In this document: in pieces, positions 37,782 to 49,626 of the stretch | How the letters are laid out: each line of letters opens with the position of its first letter | Position numbering within the stretch: the stretch's first letter is position 1 | Assembly (NCBI GenBank): GCA_007116145.1 | Contig: SKJB01000004.1 | Coordinates: 22,847-86,846 of the forward strand | Origin: Limnochordia bacterium | GTDB taxonomy: Bacteria; Bacillota; Limnochordia; Darwinibacteriales; DTU012 | Direction of reading: 5' to 3' | DNA: 64,000 bases | The notes under the pieces: generated by a model | Databases searched by the model: none | Told to the model about the DNA's origin: nothing | The model's input: only the letters and a program-made list of their open reading frames with translations | Translations under genes and position numbers: made by a program

Positions 37782-38372
37782 CTACGGCCTGCCGATCTCG
37801 ATCATTTCCTTAATAAGACCTAGAACGTTATCTCTACCTTCTTTGGTATGAGAAGAAAAGATTACCCCAGGTAAATGTAATAAATTCATGATTCTCTCAA
37901 GACTAGGTTTATACTGACCCCGACTGATCTTATCTGCCTTCGTGGCTACAACCCAGGCTGGAATACCCATTTCCAGTAACCATCGGGACATTATCTCATC
38001 CTCGGCTGATGGTTTATGTCTGATATCAACAATTTGAATAATACCCACGAGATTTTTCCGCTTTGTTAGGTAATCTTCAATCATCGGCTTCCACTGTTGT
38101 CTCACAGATTCTGGAACTTTAGCAAAACCATATCCTGGTAGATCAACAAATCCAATTGTATCAATTCTATAAAAATTAATGGTTTGAGTTCGGCCTGGTT
38201 GACCAGAGACACGAGCAAAGTTTCTTCGGTTTAGCAGAACATTAATCAATGATGATTTTCCGACATTCGATCGACCGACAAAAGCAATCTCTGGAAAATT
38301 GTGCTCAGCATACTGTCCGTATTTCACCGCACTTAACAAGAACTCACTGTCATGCAAATTAAGAGCAGCCAT
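37782..38372 (-). CDS. ysxC: Ribosome biogenesis GTP-binding protein YsxC/EngB
   Basis: EIAFVGRSNVGKSSLINVLLNR; GRTQTINFY; FVDLPGYGFAKV; TKADKISR. Confidence 0.95.
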   Translation of the reverse strand: MAALNLHDSEFLLSAVKYGQYAEHNFPEIAFVGRSNVGKSSLINVLLNRRNFARVSGQPGRTQTINFYRIDTIGFVDLPGYGFAKVPESVRQQWKPMIEDYLTKRKNLVGIIQIVDIRHKPSAEDEIMSRWLLEMGIPAWVVATKADKISRGQYKPSLERIMNLLHLPGVIFSSHTKEGRDNVLGLIKEMIEIGRP

Positions 38373-40787
38373 TTATTGTTCCTCCATCCACGGAGAATGT
38401 GTTTGATTTGATACATCTTCAGTGGGTATGAAGTACAACTCCTCTTGATCGGACTTCGCTGCCTTTGGAATTAAGGCCCATGCCAACACAGCATCCATAT
38501 GATCAACGAAGTCTATTCGCAATTTGCGTCGTACATTCTCCGGAATTTCTTCTAGATCCTTCTCATTTTGACTAGGTATCAGAATGTGAGTAATTCCTGC
38601 TCGATGTGCAGCTAGTAATTTTTCTTTAAGTCCCCCAATGGGTAAAACTCGACCACGTAAGGTGATCTCTCCGGTCATTGCTATTTCTTTACGAACAGCC
38701 CTACCCGACAATGCACTCGTTAAGGCAGTAGCAATAGTGATGCCCGCAGATGGTCCATCCTTAGGAACTGCTCCTTCTGGAACATGAATATGAATATCGT
38801 ACTTCTCATGAAAATCTGGATCAATACTTAGTTGATTCGCACGTGATCGGATATAACTCATGGCTGCTTGTGCTGACTCCTGCATAACATCTCCTAATTT
38901 ACCTGTCAGAGTTAGTTTACCTTTACCTTTAATAATCGTAACCTCTATTGTGAGAATTTCACCACCAAAAGATGTGTATGCCAAACCAGTAGCTACCCCG
39001 ATTCGATCTTCCGGTTCAACAACCTGATGCTGATAGCGCACAGCACCTAGATACTTGCTCAGGGATAAAACACTCAAGCGTATGGGAAGTTGAGCACCAC
39101 GAACTATCTCTGTGGCTACCTTACGACATATTCCAGCAAGTTGCCGCTCTAAACTACGCACCCCTGCCTCACGTGTATAATCATTGATAATCTTTAAAAA
39201 CGTATTATCAGATATATTGATCTGATCCAGGTGCAATCCATGAGCCTTAATTTGTTTCTCCCACAGATGTCTCTTAGCAATTTCGAGCTTTTCAAGTTCA
39301 GTATAACCAGGTATTTCAATTATTTCCATGCGATCACGTAATGGTCCAGGTATAGAATGTAACACATTCGCTGTTGTCAGAAACATTACCTGCGACAAAT
39401 CAAAGGGCACTTCCAGAAAATGATCACTAAACGTATTGTTTTGCTCTGGGTCTAATACCTCTAACAAAGCAGATGTTGGGTCCCCCCGGAAATCGGATGT
39501 CAATTTATCCACTTCATCCAATAATATCACTGGATTCTTCGATCCTGCCGTTTTGAGAGCTTGAATAATGCGTCCAGGTAATGCACCAACATAGGTTCGT
39601 CGGTGACCACGAATTTCTGCTTCATCCCGTACTCCCCCTAAGGATAACCGGGCGAACTTGCGATCCAAGGTGTTAGCAATTGAGCGTGCAAGCGAGGTCT
39701 TACCCACTCCAGGTGGTCCCACTAAACAAAGAATTGGACCTTTAAGCTCCTTAGATAGTTGACGCACAGCCAAATACTCTAGAATCCGCTGCTTAACTTT
39801 TTCTAGCCCATAGTGATCTGCCTCTAACACCTCTTCTGCTTGATCAATATCAAGGCGATCCTTGGTTGTTTTCGACCAAGGCAAGACTAACATCCAGTCT
39901 AAGTAGTTACGAACCACCACCGCCTCAGCCGCCATAGGAGGCATACGCTCAAAACGGTGCAACTCATGCACCACCTTTGCTTTCGCCTCTTTAGGTAGTT
40001 TAGCGTTTTTCAATTTTTTCTTATAGTCCTCAACTTCACTAACTCGATCATCACGGTCACCCAGCTCTGTTTGGATAGCTTTCATCTGTTCCCGCAGATA
40101 AAATTCTCGTTGAGTACGTTCCATCTGCTTCCGAACTCTTTGTTGGATTTTCTTCTCCAACTCTAATAAATCTAATTCTTTGATGATCAGATGCAAGATG
40201 CGCTCAAATCGGAGTTTGATAGACACTGCTTCTAGTAAGGGTTGCCGCTCTTCAACCGTCAGTTGTAGTTGGCCCGCTACAGTATCTGCAAAGCGATGCG
40301 GATCATCAATGCTATTTATTGAACTCAAAACCTCAGCCGGTATTTTCTTGCTAATTCTTACATAATCCTCAAATCGCTGCAACACACTACGTCGGAGGGC
40401 TTGCACTTCCAAGCCATCATCATAGTCCTCTTCGATAATGAGCACCGACGCTTTCAGGTAACCTTCGTTTTCAACATAGCTTTGAACTTTAATTCGTGCT
40501 AATCCTTCAACAAGTACGCGAATCTGCCCTTCAGGCAACTTAAGTAATTGCTTGACTTCGCACAATGTGCCATACTCATAGATATCCTCAGGCTGCGGAT
40601 CGACCACGCTAGCCTCAATTTGGGCCGCTAGCACTATTTGCTTGTTCTGCGACATTGCTTCTTCTAATGCCTTTATTGACCGTTCTCTCCCTACTTCAAG
40701 CGGGGTTACCATATGTGGGAAAATTAGCATCCCCCTAAGAGCTAGTAATGGATACGTTCTTTGTTTTAATTCTTGGTTATCTGCCAT
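38373..40787 (-). CDS. lon: ATP-dependent protease Lon
   Basis: [47 protein letters not shown] catalytic Ser; [13 protein letters not shown] catalytic Lys. Confidence 0.97.
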   Translation of the reverse strand: MADNQELKQRTYPLLALRGMLIFPHMVTPLEVGRERSIKALEEAMSQNKQIVLAAQIEASVVDPQPEDIYEYGTLCEVKQLLKLPEGQIRVLVEGLARIKVQSYVENEGYLKASVLIIEEDYDDGLEVQALRRSVLQRFEDYVRISKKIPAEVLSSINSIDDPHRFADTVAGQLQLTVEERQPLLEAVSIKLRFERILHLIIKELDLLELEKKIQQRVRKQMERTQREFYLREQMKAIQTELGDRDDRVSEVEDYKKKLKNAKLPKEAKAKVVHELHRFERMPPMAAEAVVVRNYLDWMLVLPWSKTTKDRLDIDQAEEVLEADHYGLEKVKQRILEYLAVRQLSKELKGPILCLVGPPGVGKTSLARSIANTLDRKFARLSLGGVRDEAEIRGHRRTYVGALPGRIIQALKTAGSKNPVILLDEVDKLTSDFRGDPTSALLEVLDPEQNNTFSDHFLEVPFDLSQVMFLTTANVLHSIPGPLRDRMEIIEIPGYTELEKLEIAKRHLWEKQIKAHGLHLDQINISDNTFLKIINDYTREAGVRSLERQLAGICRKVATEIVRGAQLPIRLSVLSLSKYLGAVRYQHQVVEPEDRIGVATGLAYTSFGGEILTIEVTIIKGKGKLTLTGKLGDVMQESAQAAMSYIRSRANQLSIDPDFHEKYDIHIHVPEGAVPKDGPSAGITIATALTSALSGRAVRKEIAMTGEITLRGRVLPIGGLKEKLLAAHRAGITHILIPSQNEKDLEEIPENVRRKLRIDFVDHMDAVLAWALIPKAAKSDQEELYFIPTEDVSNQTHSPWMEEQ

Positions 40788-40861
40788 CTTATTCCACTCC
40801 TGTATGTCCTATTATCTTTCTATTATACCATAGCTTGGCAATAGCCCATACACGTAATTAA

Positions 40862-42580
40862 TCATACACTAGCTCCAGATGGTAGAGTTTGGGGAGTTGC
40901 AGATAGTAAATCAGGTTCATCGCTGGGTTGACTCGCTGTTTGTTCGGCGGTAAAAAGTAGCGCAGCTTGGATTATTTCCTCAATTCGCCGAACTCCAACG
41001 ATCTCCATTCCCTCTTGGTTTTTAAAAACCTCTTGCCAGTTATCAATAGGAATGTAGATTTTTTTGACACCCGCCAACCGTGCAGCCTCTACTTTTGCCA
41101 CCACGCCACCGACGGGTTTAACCTGACCATGAATCGTTATCTCACCTGTCATGGCAACATCATGCCGCACTCGAGTTTTGCTAATAGCCGAGTATATCGC
41201 TGTTACCATCGTCACTCCTGCCGAAGGTCCATCAATCGGAATCCCACCAGGAAAGTTTACATGTACATCGTAATCTTGCGGCCGTATGCCAAGATTACTC
41301 TTCAAGACAGTAACAACATTTTCCACCGATGAGCGAGCCATAGACTTGCGTCGCATCGTTTTTCCTGCGCCACCGGTCTCCTCCTCATCCATTATCCCAG
41401 TAATATTCATGATACCTTTGCCACGCTCAGTAGGTATTGCCGTTGCTTCCACTTCAATAAGCATTCCCATATTCGGTCCGTAAACCGCCAGACCATTTAC
41501 CGCACCCACATCAGGTTCACTAGGAATTGTCCGTTCTGGACGAGGTGAATACTGACCACTATTTACAACCCACTCGACATCTTGTTTACGAATCGTTGAT
41601 CGTTTTTCGGACTGAGCAATACCTGAGGAGATTTGAACAATGTTAACGGCATCTCTCCCATTACTTGCGTAACGGATCAATTCTTCGATAGATCCTGCTT
41701 CCGTTTGAAACTGAATTTTTTCCGTTGCATTAGTAGCAATAACGCTGATTTCATCTGGTGTGAGAGCACGAAAAAATATTTCTAAACAACGAGAACGAAT
41801 GGCTGGAGGCAGTTCATGGGGCATCCGAGTTGTTGCGCCTACCATACGAAAATCAGCAGGTAAGCCCTTTAGAAAAATCTCATGGATATGTTGAGGAATC
41901 GCTGGGTCTTCCGATGAGTAATAAGCACTCTCCAAAAATACCTTGCGATCCTCTAAGACTTTAAGCAATTTATTCATCTGTATTGGATGCAACTCACCAA
42001 TTTCATCAATAAATAGCACACCACCGTGAGCCTTGGTCACAGCTCCAGGCTTGGGTTGGGGTATTCCAGCAATTCCCAAAGGACCTGCACCTTGATAAAT
42101 TGGGTCATGAACCGATCCTAATAAAGGATCGGCGATTCCTCGCTCATCAAAGCGAGCCGTTGTAGCATCGACCTCAACAAACTTAGCGTCAGCTTGAAAC
42201 GGAGATAGTGGATTTTTCTTTGCCTCTTCCAAAACCACTCGCGCTGCAGCTGTTTTGCCGACACCAGGCGGTCCATAAATCACTACATGCTGTGGATTTG
42301 GACCACATAACGCAGCTCTTAGAGCCTTTAGACCATCATCCTGTCCAATGATTTCCGAAAGGACACTCGGTCGAGTCCTCTCCGACAGTGGTTCTGTAAG
42401 TGCTATGGATTTCAATTTGTGTAGTTTCTCTAACTCCTTACGTGATTCGCGATCGACAGCTGACTTGTTCCCCTGTTGCTGGCGTAACAAGTTCCAAAAA
42501 TATAATCCAATTACAATCGCAAAAAACAGGTTAATTAATCCAAAAATTCCCATCAATTGTTGACTCACCTTCCTCCCCAT
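40862..42580 (-). CDS. lonB: LonB-type (sporulation) membrane Lon protease
   Basis: N-terminal [58 protein letters not shown]. Confidence 0.93.
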   Translation of the reverse strand: MGRKVSQQLMGIFGLINLFFAIVIGLYFWNLLRQQQGNKSAVDRESRKELEKLHKLKSIALTEPLSERTRPSVLSEIIGQDDGLKALRAALCGPNPQHVVIYGPPGVGKTAAARVVLEEAKKNPLSPFQADAKFVEVDATTARFDERGIADPLLGSVHDPIYQGAGPLGIAGIPQPKPGAVTKAHGGVLFIDEIGELHPIQMNKLLKVLEDRKVFLESAYYSSEDPAIPQHIHEIFLKGLPADFRMVGATTRMPHELPPAIRSRCLEIFFRALTPDEISVIATNATEKIQFQTEAGSIEELIRYASNGRDAVNIVQISSGIAQSEKRSTIRKQDVEWVVNSGQYSPRPERTIPSEPDVGAVNGLAVYGPNMGMLIEVEATAIPTERGKGIMNITGIMDEEETGGAGKTMRRKSMARSSVENVVTVLKSNLGIRPQDYDVHVNFPGGIPIDGPSAGVTMVTAIYSAISKTRVRHDVAMTGEITIHGQVKPVGGVVAKVEAARLAGVKKIYIPIDNWQEVFKNQEGMEIVGVRRIEEIIQAALLFTAEQTASQPSDEPDLLSATPQTLPSGASV

Positions 42581-42614
42581 ATGCCTTACAGCTTTTAGTA
42601 TGCCCGAACTGAAA

Positions 42615-42652
42615 CAAAAAATGAGGCAGGGTTCAACCCCACCTCATTTTTT
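42615..42652 (-). terminator. Terminator between clpX and lonB
   Basis: aaaaaatgaggcaggg TTCAA ccccacctcatttttt. Confidence 0.8.
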
Positions 42653-43910
42653 ATGCTGTTTCATCCTGCGGCTTTGCATCGACACGAATTAACCGAGGAG
42701 GCTCCATATTATCTACCACTTCACGGGTAATTACACACTTCTTTATATCATTTTCAGAAGGAACACTATACATAATCTCCTTCATGACTTTCTCAAGAAT
42801 GGATCGAAGACCCCGTGCACCCGTCTTTTGGTCTAAGGCTTGTTTCGCAATTAACTGCAATGCTTCATCTTGGAATTCTAGTTCCACACCGTCCATTTGC
42901 AACAGTTTTTGGAATTGCTTCACCAACGCATTCTTCGGCAGCGTGAGAATTTGCACAAGTGCCTCTTTGTCGAGAGCTTCTAAACTCACAACTACAGGAA
43001 CACGCCCAATAAATTCTGGAATTAAACCAAATCGCAAGAGATCCTCTGGCATAATCTGCTGCAAAATCTCACCAATCTTCTTTTCCTCTTTGGTTTTAAC
43101 TTCAGCGCCGAACCCAATGGTCTTCTTGCCGACTCGTCGCTCAATTAATTTTTCCAATCCATCAAATGCTCCACCACAGATAAACAGTACATTTGTGGTG
43201 TCAATCTGAATAAACTCTTGGTGGGGATGTTTGCGTCCACCTTGTGGGGGTACGCTAGCAACTGTACCTTCCAATATTTTCAGTAGAGCTTGTTGCACTC
43301 CTTCGCCTGATACATCCCTAGTTATAGATGGATTCTCAGATTTTCGGGCAATCTTATCAATTTCATCAATGTAAATAATCCCACGTTCAGCTTTATCTAC
43401 ATCATAATCGGCGGCTTGAATTAATTTTAGAAGAATGTTCTCGACATCCTCACCGACATAACCAGCCTCCGTCAAGCTCGTAGCATCAGCAATCGCAAAG
43501 GGAACATTAAGTATTCTTGCTAATGTTTGAGCCAAAAGAGTTTTACCACTCCCAGTTGGTCCTAATAGGAGAATATTACTCTTTTGGAGTTCAACGTCAT
43601 CTGCCTTAACTTCGTGATTCACTCGTTTATAGTGATTATATACTGCCACAGCTAATGACTTTTTAGCCTCATCTTGTCCAATCACATATTCGTCTAAGAT
43701 ATCTCGTATTTCAACAGGCTTCGGGATAGTACCTAACTCAACATCATGTTCGTCTGTGAATTCTTCCTCAATAATCTCATTACATAGTTCGATACATTCA
43801 TCACAGATATATACCCCTGGACCGGCGATGAGCTTTTTCACTTGTTCTTGCACTTTACCACAAAAGGAACACTTTAATTGCCCTTTTTCATCGCCAAACT
43901 TAAACATCAT
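42651..43910 (-). CDS. clpX: ATP-dependent Clp protease ATP-binding subunit ClpX
   Basis: Zinc-binding CSFCGKVQ...[42 protein letters not shown]. Confidence 0.97.
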   Translation of the reverse strand: MMFKFGDEKGQLKCSFCGKVQEQVKKLIAGPGVYICDECIELCNEIIEEEFTDEHDVELGTIPKPVEIRDILDEYVIGQDEAKKSLAVAVYNHYKRVNHEVKADDVELQKSNILLLGPTGSGKTLLAQTLARILNVPFAIADATSLTEAGYVGEDVENILLKLIQAADYDVDKAERGIIYIDEIDKIARKSENPSITRDVSGEGVQQALLKILEGTVASVPPQGGRKHPHQEFIQIDTTNVLFICGGAFDGLEKLIERRVGKKTIGFGAEVKTKEEKKIGEILQQIMPEDLLRFGLIPEFIGRVPVVVSLEALDKEALVQILTLPKNALVKQFQKLLQMDGVELEFQDEALQLIAKQALDQKTGARGLRSILEKVMKEIMYSVPSENDIKKCVITREVVDNMEPPRLIRVDAKPQDETA

Positions 43911-43919
43911 ATCACCTCT

Positions 43920-44522
43920 CTAGGACTTCTTAAGTTCTCCTGCGTGAGACATAACTGCGTCAATCAATCCATATTCGACGGCAGCCTGCGCATCCAGGTA
44001 ATAATCTCGATCTGTATCTCGCTCAATCTTGTCGATGGGTTGTCCCGTATGCTTGTGCAATATCTCATTACCGACAGCCTTTAAGCGCAAAATTTCCCGA
44101 GCTTCTATCTCAATTTGGCTAGCCTGCCCACGCGTTCCGCCAAGAGGCTGATGAATCATAATGCGTGAGTTAGGTAGTGCGAAACGTTTTCCCTTGGTTC
44201 CGCAAGTCATTAGTAAAGCCCCCATACTTGCTGCCATTCCCACACAAATGGTAGATACATCTGGCTTAATATACTGAATGGTATCATAAATGGCTAAACC
44301 AGAATAAACGACTCCACCTGGACTGTTAATGTAGAGATAGATATCCTTTTCTGGATCCTCTGATTCTAAAAAAAGCATCTGCGCAACAATAAGATTTGCA
44401 ATATTATCATCAATCGGACCGCTTAAGAAGATTATTCGTTCTTTAAGGAGTCGGGAAAAAATATCAAAAGCTCTTTCTCCTCGATTTGTTTGCTCTACAA
44501 CCATTGGCACTAGATTACTCAT
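43920..44522 (-). CDS. clpP: ATP-dependent Clp protease proteolytic subunit ClpP
   Basis: [35 protein letters not shown]. Confidence 0.97.
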   Translation of the reverse strand: MSNLVPMVVEQTNRGERAFDIFSRLLKERIIFLSGPIDDNIANLIVAQMLFLESEDPEKDIYLYINSPGGVVYSGLAIYDTIQYIKPDVSTICVGMAASMGALLMTCGTKGKRFALPNSRIMIHQPLGGTRGQASQIEIEAREILRLKAVGNEILHKHTGQPIDKIERDTDRDYYLDAQAAVEYGLIDAVMSHAGELKKS

Positions 44523-44572
44523 AGTTTACAGTTTCCCTACCTTTCTCTGTATCTATACATCCATCTTTATTC

Positions 44573-45895
44573 TTACTCGTCTTCTGTAACCTCGGCTGTA
44601 ACCTCAGCTGCAACCTCGGTTATGACTGCATTTTCCACCAATAATGCTGTTACTTTCGCCATTTTTAGTGAAGTAGCTATCCAATCCTTCCGTTCTTCCA
44701 ATTGGGCACGGTCTTTAGGCGTGGCATCTTCGCCTAGTAATTCATCTATTCTCCTAATAATTTCTTCGTCAGATGCAGAAATTCCTTCCTTCTTAGCTAT
44801 TTCCTCTAATAGTAGATCCCGTTGAATCTGAAAAATAGCATCTGGCTGCATTTCTGTTTCCATTTCAGCCATAGTCTTGCCTGTATACTCCAAATAACCT
44901 TCTAACTGCATACCTTGATACATCAATCGATTACGAAAATCATTGACCAACTGATCAGTCTGCCTACTGATCATGATCTTAGGTATTTCCATTGAGCTAT
45001 TGGCAATCACTTTCTCAATTAGTTTATTCTCTAAATCCGCTTTGGTTCTCCCAGCGGCTGCATTTTTTAAGTTTTCCCGAATATCGATTCTTAATTCAGC
45101 TAAGGTGTCTTTCTCACTAGTATCTTTTGCAAAATCGTCATCTAATTCAGGAACTACTCGTTCTTTTAAAGATTTAACCTTAACTTTAAAGACAGCTTCT
45201 TTACCAGCTAAATCTGAATTGCCGTAATCTTGCGGGAAACTAACGATTACATCCTTATCCTCACCGATATTTATGCCGACTAATTGTTCTTCAAACCCAG
45301 GAATAAATTGGCCTGAACCAATCTCCAACATATGATCGTCAGCAGCACCACCAGAGAAAGGCTGACCATCAATAAATCCTTTAAAATCGATAACTGCGTG
45401 ATCGCCTGCTTGGACTTGCAAACGCGAATCAACCGTTACTAGTTCGGCATGACGTTCCTGTAGATTCACTAAAGCTTGATCTACACTCTCTTCCGTTACA
45501 GTTTCAATTACTTTATCGACAGCTAACTCCTTGTATTCACCTAAACATACCGTTGGAAATACATCGACCTCTGCCCGAAATTTAAAGCCAACTCCTGGTT
45601 CGATTCTATCTAGATCAATCTCCGGTTGATCAATGGGATTAATCGCAGTCTCCTCCACGGCCTCGGTATAAGCTTGGGGCAACACATGATCTATGGCATC
45701 CTCATATAATACTTCTTCTCCATATGTACGCACCAAAATAGGGCGGGGCACTTTCCCTTTGCGAAAGCCTGGTATTGTAACCTTCTTTACTACTTTGCGA
45801 TATGCATGCTGTAAGCCTTCCTCTAACATTTCTGCGTCTACTTCCACACTTAATCGAACTCGACTGTTCTCAAGGTTTTCTAATGCTACTTTCAT
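44573..45895 (-). CDS. tig: Trigger factor
   Basis: KVTIPGFRKGKVPRPILVRTYG; FKGFIDGQPFSGG; directly upstream of clpP. Confidence 0.96.
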   Translation of the reverse strand: MKVALENLENSRVRLSVEVDAEMLEEGLQHAYRKVVKKVTIPGFRKGKVPRPILVRTYGEEVLYEDAIDHVLPQAYTEAVEETAINPIDQPEIDLDRIEPGVGFKFRAEVDVFPTVCLGEYKELAVDKVIETVTEESVDQALVNLQERHAELVTVDSRLQVQAGDHAVIDFKGFIDGQPFSGGAADDHMLEIGSGQFIPGFEEQLVGINIGEDKDVIVSFPQDYGNSDLAGKEAVFKVKVKSLKERVVPELDDDFAKDTSEKDTLAELRIDIRENLKNAAAGRTKADLENKLIEKVIANSSMEIPKIMISRQTDQLVNDFRNRLMYQGMQLEGYLEYTGKTMAEMETEMQPDAIFQIQRDLLLEEIAKKEGISASDEEIIRRIDELLGEDATPKDRAQLEERKDWIATSLKMAKVTALLVENAVITEVAAEVTAEVTEDE

Positions 45896-46084
45896 TATTC
45901 TTCCTCCCTTTTAGGTAAACCAATCAGCGCGAGAAAAGGAATACACCTCATGACCGTGTATCCACTTGGCATATTATCCATCGTCTCGCTATTCATACAA
46001 ATGTAATATATTATGTAATCTCTCGAATACAAAAATGGAGCGGAAATGAATTTCTTCTTCGCCGCTTCCAAGAAATTTAAAAAA

Positions 46085-46170
46085 TGGTGCAGGCGGAGAG
46101 AGTCGAACTCTCACGGGGGTTGCCCTCTAGATCCTAAGTCTAGCGCGTCTGCCAGTTCCGCCACGCCTGC
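46085..46170 (-). tRNA. tRNA-Leu (TAG anticodon), CCA encoded
   Basis: gcaggcgtggcggaactggcagacgcgctagactTAGgatctagagggcaacccccgtgagagttcgactctctccgcctgcacca; long variable arm. Confidence 0.96.
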
Positions 46171-46191
46171 ATGCAAAAAATAAAATTTACT

Positions 46192-46267
46192 TGGTGAGCC
46201 ATCCGCGGCTCGAACGCGGGACACCCGGATTAAAAGTCCGGTGCTCTACCAGCTGAGCTAATGGCTC
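46192..46267 (-). tRNA. tRNA-Lys (TTT anticodon), CCA encoded
   Basis: gagccattagctcagctggtagagcaccggactTTTaatccgggtgtcccgcgttcgagccgcggatggctcacca. Confidence 0.97.
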
Positions 46268-46398
46268 ATTAACCTCACCACAGTAACCAATTATACCAGA
46301 CAGACTCCTTTTGGTCAACACTTTTTTATTTACCTATTTTATCTTTGCCATATTACGTGTATAATAGACCTAGTTAGCAATTAAGGGAGGGTTTGCAG

Positions 46399-47529
46399 TT
46401 GGAATTTCCGAAACGGTATTGGCGCAATTTGGACATACCCTTAGTATTATCAGTACTTGCACTCATGGTATTAGGAGCTATCGTGGTATATTCTGCTTCC
46501 TATACTCGATTGCTAACCACTGGAGATCCCTTCCATTACGTGAAACGTCAAGTCTTATTTGGATTTGTTGGAACTATAGGCCTAATCTTTACTTTATTCA
46601 TTGATTACCGCGTCTGGCGTCGGTGGTACAAACTTATCTATGGGGCTAATTTGATCATGCTGTCCACAGTATTGCTGCTAGGTACCACCGTCTCGGGATC
46701 ACAACGTTGGTTTCGAATCGGTTCACAAAACATCCAACCATCAGAATTAGCAAAACTAGCCATTATTCTCGTTCTGGCTCGTTTTCTCGAGAAACCAGAA
46801 AATTTCAAAGGCTGGAAAATCCTCTACCCCTTATTACTTGTAGCGCCACCAATGGGTTTGATCATTTTGCAGCCCGATATGGGCACCTCAATGGTGTTTG
46901 TTGGCATTCTATTTTCTATGCTCTATCTCGCTGATGCTAAGACTGCCCACGTGTTGGGCCTCGGAATAACAGGGATAGGACTTATGTTAACCACCATTTA
47001 CTTATCATTTCATAATATTGTCTCGATTATTAAACCTTACCAAGTAACAAGACTCTTAGTGTTTCTCAACCCCTACAGTGATCCCACTGGATCTGGATGG
47101 AACGTAATCCAATCTATGATCGCAATTGGTTCTGGGGGCTTCTTTGGGAAGGGACTACTACAAGGTAGTCAAAACCAGTTAAGTTTCCTCCCCGCGAATC
47201 ACACAGACTTTGTCTTCTCTGTACTTGCCGAAGAGTTTGGATTCATTGGTGCCATCACTCTCCTCACCTTATACCTTGTAGTCATTTGGCGTGGGTTGCG
47301 CATTGCTGGAATGGCTAAGGACCGATTTGGCATGCTACTTGCTGCAGGAAGTGTAAGTATGTTTGTTTTCCAGCTCATTATAAATGTCGGGATGACGCTT
47401 GGGATCATGCCTGTTACAGGTTTGCCCTTACCATTTATTACCTCTGGTGGAAGCACAATGCTTACGAGCCTTCTAGGTATTGGCATCATTCTCAACGTCG
47501 GACTTCGAAGAGCGAAAATCATGTTTTAG
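46399..47529 (+). CDS. rodA: FtsW/RodA/SpoVE-family protein, RodA type
   Basis: VYSASYTRL; GSQRWF...QPSELAKLAIILVLA; QPDMGTSMVF; ANHTDFVFSVLAEEFG; GLPLPFITSGGS. TTG at 46399 has the best SD spacing. Confidence 0.9.
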   Translation: MEFPKRYWRNLDIPLVLSVLALMVLGAIVVYSASYTRLLTTGDPFHYVKRQVLFGFVGTIGLIFTLFIDYRVWRRWYKLIYGANLIMLSTVLLLGTTVSGSQRWFRIGSQNIQPSELAKLAIILVLARFLEKPENFKGWKILYPLLLVAPPMGLIILQPDMGTSMVFVGILFSMLYLADAKTAHVLGLGITGIGLMLTTIYLSFHNIVSIIKPYQVTRLLVFLNPYSDPTGSGWNVIQSMIAIGSGGFFGKGLLQGSQNQLSFLPANHTDFVFSVLAEEFGFIGAITLLTLYLVVIWRGLRIAGMAKDRFGMLLAAGSVSMFVFQLIINVGMTLGIMPVTGLPLPFITSGGSTMLTSLLGIGIILNVGLRRAKIMF

Positions 47530-49626
47530 TGACAAAGCAAGCATTAACATGGTAGTAGCCGCAAAAAAGCTACAAGTTGCTGCAGCTACCACACCAGAGT
47601 CATTGAGAAAAAATGCACTGATAGTGGCAGCAAGAGTTCCAACTATCCCAGCAATTACTTTTGGATGACTTTTTACCAACCACTGTAGGTACGAACTCGG
47701 CCAGATTAAACTTGCGCCCATTGCAAGTATCGCAGCAAGAAGTCCACGACTCCAAAAGCTATAGCGCAGCAAGCGAAGGTTCATACTTATTTTACGTTGA
47801 ATGATCATAAGAACAGCGACTAGGCCTTGCTCACGGATTACTCGCACTGTTTGGCCGATATGGGACTGCATTCCTTCTGGACGAATACCATCAAATATCA
47901 TTAGCGCACCTAGACCTAGTAGAGCCAAGAGAAGCAACCCAATTAGAGGCTTTAATTGCAAACGAGTTTTTTGTAGACCTAACCATGCTACACCAAACCC
48001 AATCACAGCAGTTAGCCCTCCCCCCACATTAGTGCCCCACTGGGGAGCAGCTATCACCACCGTTACTAGAACAAAAACTAGTAGATCTAAAAATTTGCCT
48101 CCCCAATGAACCCGTTCTCGCAGAATTGTCCATCCCATGATTGTCGATCCGATTAAGATGCCCATGAATTCGTTACCAATTCCATAGAACCTAGCACCAC
48201 CTAAAGGATCATAACCAAAGAATGAAAAACGAATCCACGTAGAACCTCCCACTACATCAATGATGACTAGTAGTGCTGTAAACAAAGCCATACCCGCAAC
48301 TAAATACAATTGGTGATCGGTACGGTAATACATCACACAGAGCAAAACTGTTGCCATTAGCGGCCATATCCACCCTGCAGAAAGCAACAGTAGTATTAGG
48401 GGGAGAATCAAGCTTATGAGCAGTGATAATTGCAGCAGCTGCACAAAAAAAGCTGAGACTCGCCAGGGAACAATGAGCATGATTAGCGAAATAAGGTAAA
48501 GAAAAATTTGAAAACCTACTAACGCTCGTAACACTTGACCGCGATATTTCGCAACCTGAAATGTTCGTTCTTCGATAGCCATCAGTTGAGCGACAAGTTG
48601 CTCTCCATGTAGGCCAGGGATAATTTTAATCGTTCGTCCAACCATGGCATGGTCCTTGATAGCTACAGAAGAAAGAATTGTCGGTGCCACATCCAGATTA
48701 GTCACAATCCCCGACCAACGAGTTGTTGCAGAGCGTAACAGTCCTACATCTTGACCAATTATGAGTAACGGTGCAAACCACTGGCCCGCTCTAGCCCGAA
48801 TCTCACCAGGGTAGGGAGATGCCACCATAATTTTCGTGTCGGGGAGATTTACTGTTAACTGATCAATAAATTGCCAAGCGTCGCTCCAAATACGCGCCCG
48901 GAGTACTTGTTGTTGCTTAGGAAGCATAAACTGCTGGTATGAGTTATAACGATGTGGATCACCAAGATCAACGACCGCCACATCCACATCACTCTTTAGG
49001 ATGGTCGTCAGCAATAATGCATAATTGGTCCGTATACCAAAGGGATAGTCCGTGTCAGCAAAAAGTAAGTCGGGGTATAATGTACCCCTAGGTATAACTC
49101 CTCTAGCATCAATCGCTACCAATCCAGCCCACCTTGCCTTATCCTCACGGGTATCACTGTTACCAAAAGCACCGATTGTGACATCGGCATCCGCTAGTGC
49201 TTGACCAAACGCACCTACTTGGAGTGGATAGCGAGCTTGTTTAGCTGCCTCTAATAACTGGGCCAAATCGATTAAAACAGGCTGATTTGAGGTACTCGTT
49301 TCGCCCGTGCGCAACAGATAGAGAGCTTGTGCTGTAGTTCCTCTCACCGATTCATCACCATGATAAACCCGCTCAGCATTCCGTATACCATACGCCCGCG
49401 ACCCACTACCAATAGTAAGATAGGATCCTTGTGGTTGTGTACCGCCACCAATTCGCGTGTTCATGATCCCCATTGCCACATCATGGTTTTCCCAAATGTG
49501 GCTTTCCCGCACATCTTCCCACTGCAATTCAGGCCATAGCACAAGAATTACTCTCGGTGTTGCAGTCTGCGCTGTCGCCCCCCATAGCGCAAGTGATACT
49601 AAAAATATCGCTAACAGTTTCACCAT
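47473..49626 (-). CDS. Large membrane protein: extracytoplasmic alkaline-phosphatase-superfamily-like domain plus multi-TM domain
   Basis: Signal peptide; VILVLWPELQWEDV...GIVTNLDVAPTILSSVAI; about 10 TM segments with ARFYGIGNEFMGILIGSTIMG. Confidence 0.6.
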   Translation of the reverse strand: MVKLLAIFLVSLALWGATAQTATPRVILVLWPELQWEDVRESHIWENHDVAMGIMNTRIGGGTQPQGSYLTIGSGSRAYGIRNAERVYHGDESVRGTTAQALYLLRTGETSTSNQPVLIDLAQLLEAAKQARYPLQVGAFGQALADADVTIGAFGNSDTREDKARWAGLVAIDARGVIPRGTLYPDLLFADTDYPFGIRTNYALLLTTILKSDVDVAVVDLGDPHRYNSYQQFMLPKQQQVLRARIWSDAWQFIDQLTVNLPDTKIMVASPYPGEIRARAGQWFAPLLIIGQDVGLLRSATTRWSGIVTNLDVAPTILSSVAIKDHAMVGRTIKIIPGLHGEQLVAQLMAIEERTFQVAKYRGQVLRALVGFQIFLYLISLIMLIVPWRVSAFFVQLLQLSLLISLILPLILLLLSAGWIWPLMATVLLCVMYYRTDHQLYLVAGMALFTALLVIIDVVGGSTWIRFSFFGYDPLGGARFYGIGNEFMGILIGSTIMGWTILRERVHWGGKFLDLLVFVLVTVVIAAPQWGTNVGGGLTAVIGFGVAWLGLQKTRLQLKPLIGLLLLALLGLGALMIFDGIRPEGMQSHIGQTVRVIREQGLVAVLMIIQRKISMNLRLLRYSFWSRGLLAAILAMGASLIWPSSYLQWLVKSHPKVIAGIVGTLAATISAFFLNDSGVVAAATCSFFAATTMLMLALSLKHDFRSSKSDVENDANT

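Noticed and set aside
46033-46068. Imperfect inverted repeat (ggagcgg...ccgcttcc) downstream of the tRNA-Leu gene as an ncRNA
   Set aside because: Most simply a weak tRNA operon terminator; arms are imperfect and I cannot support an independent RNA gene.
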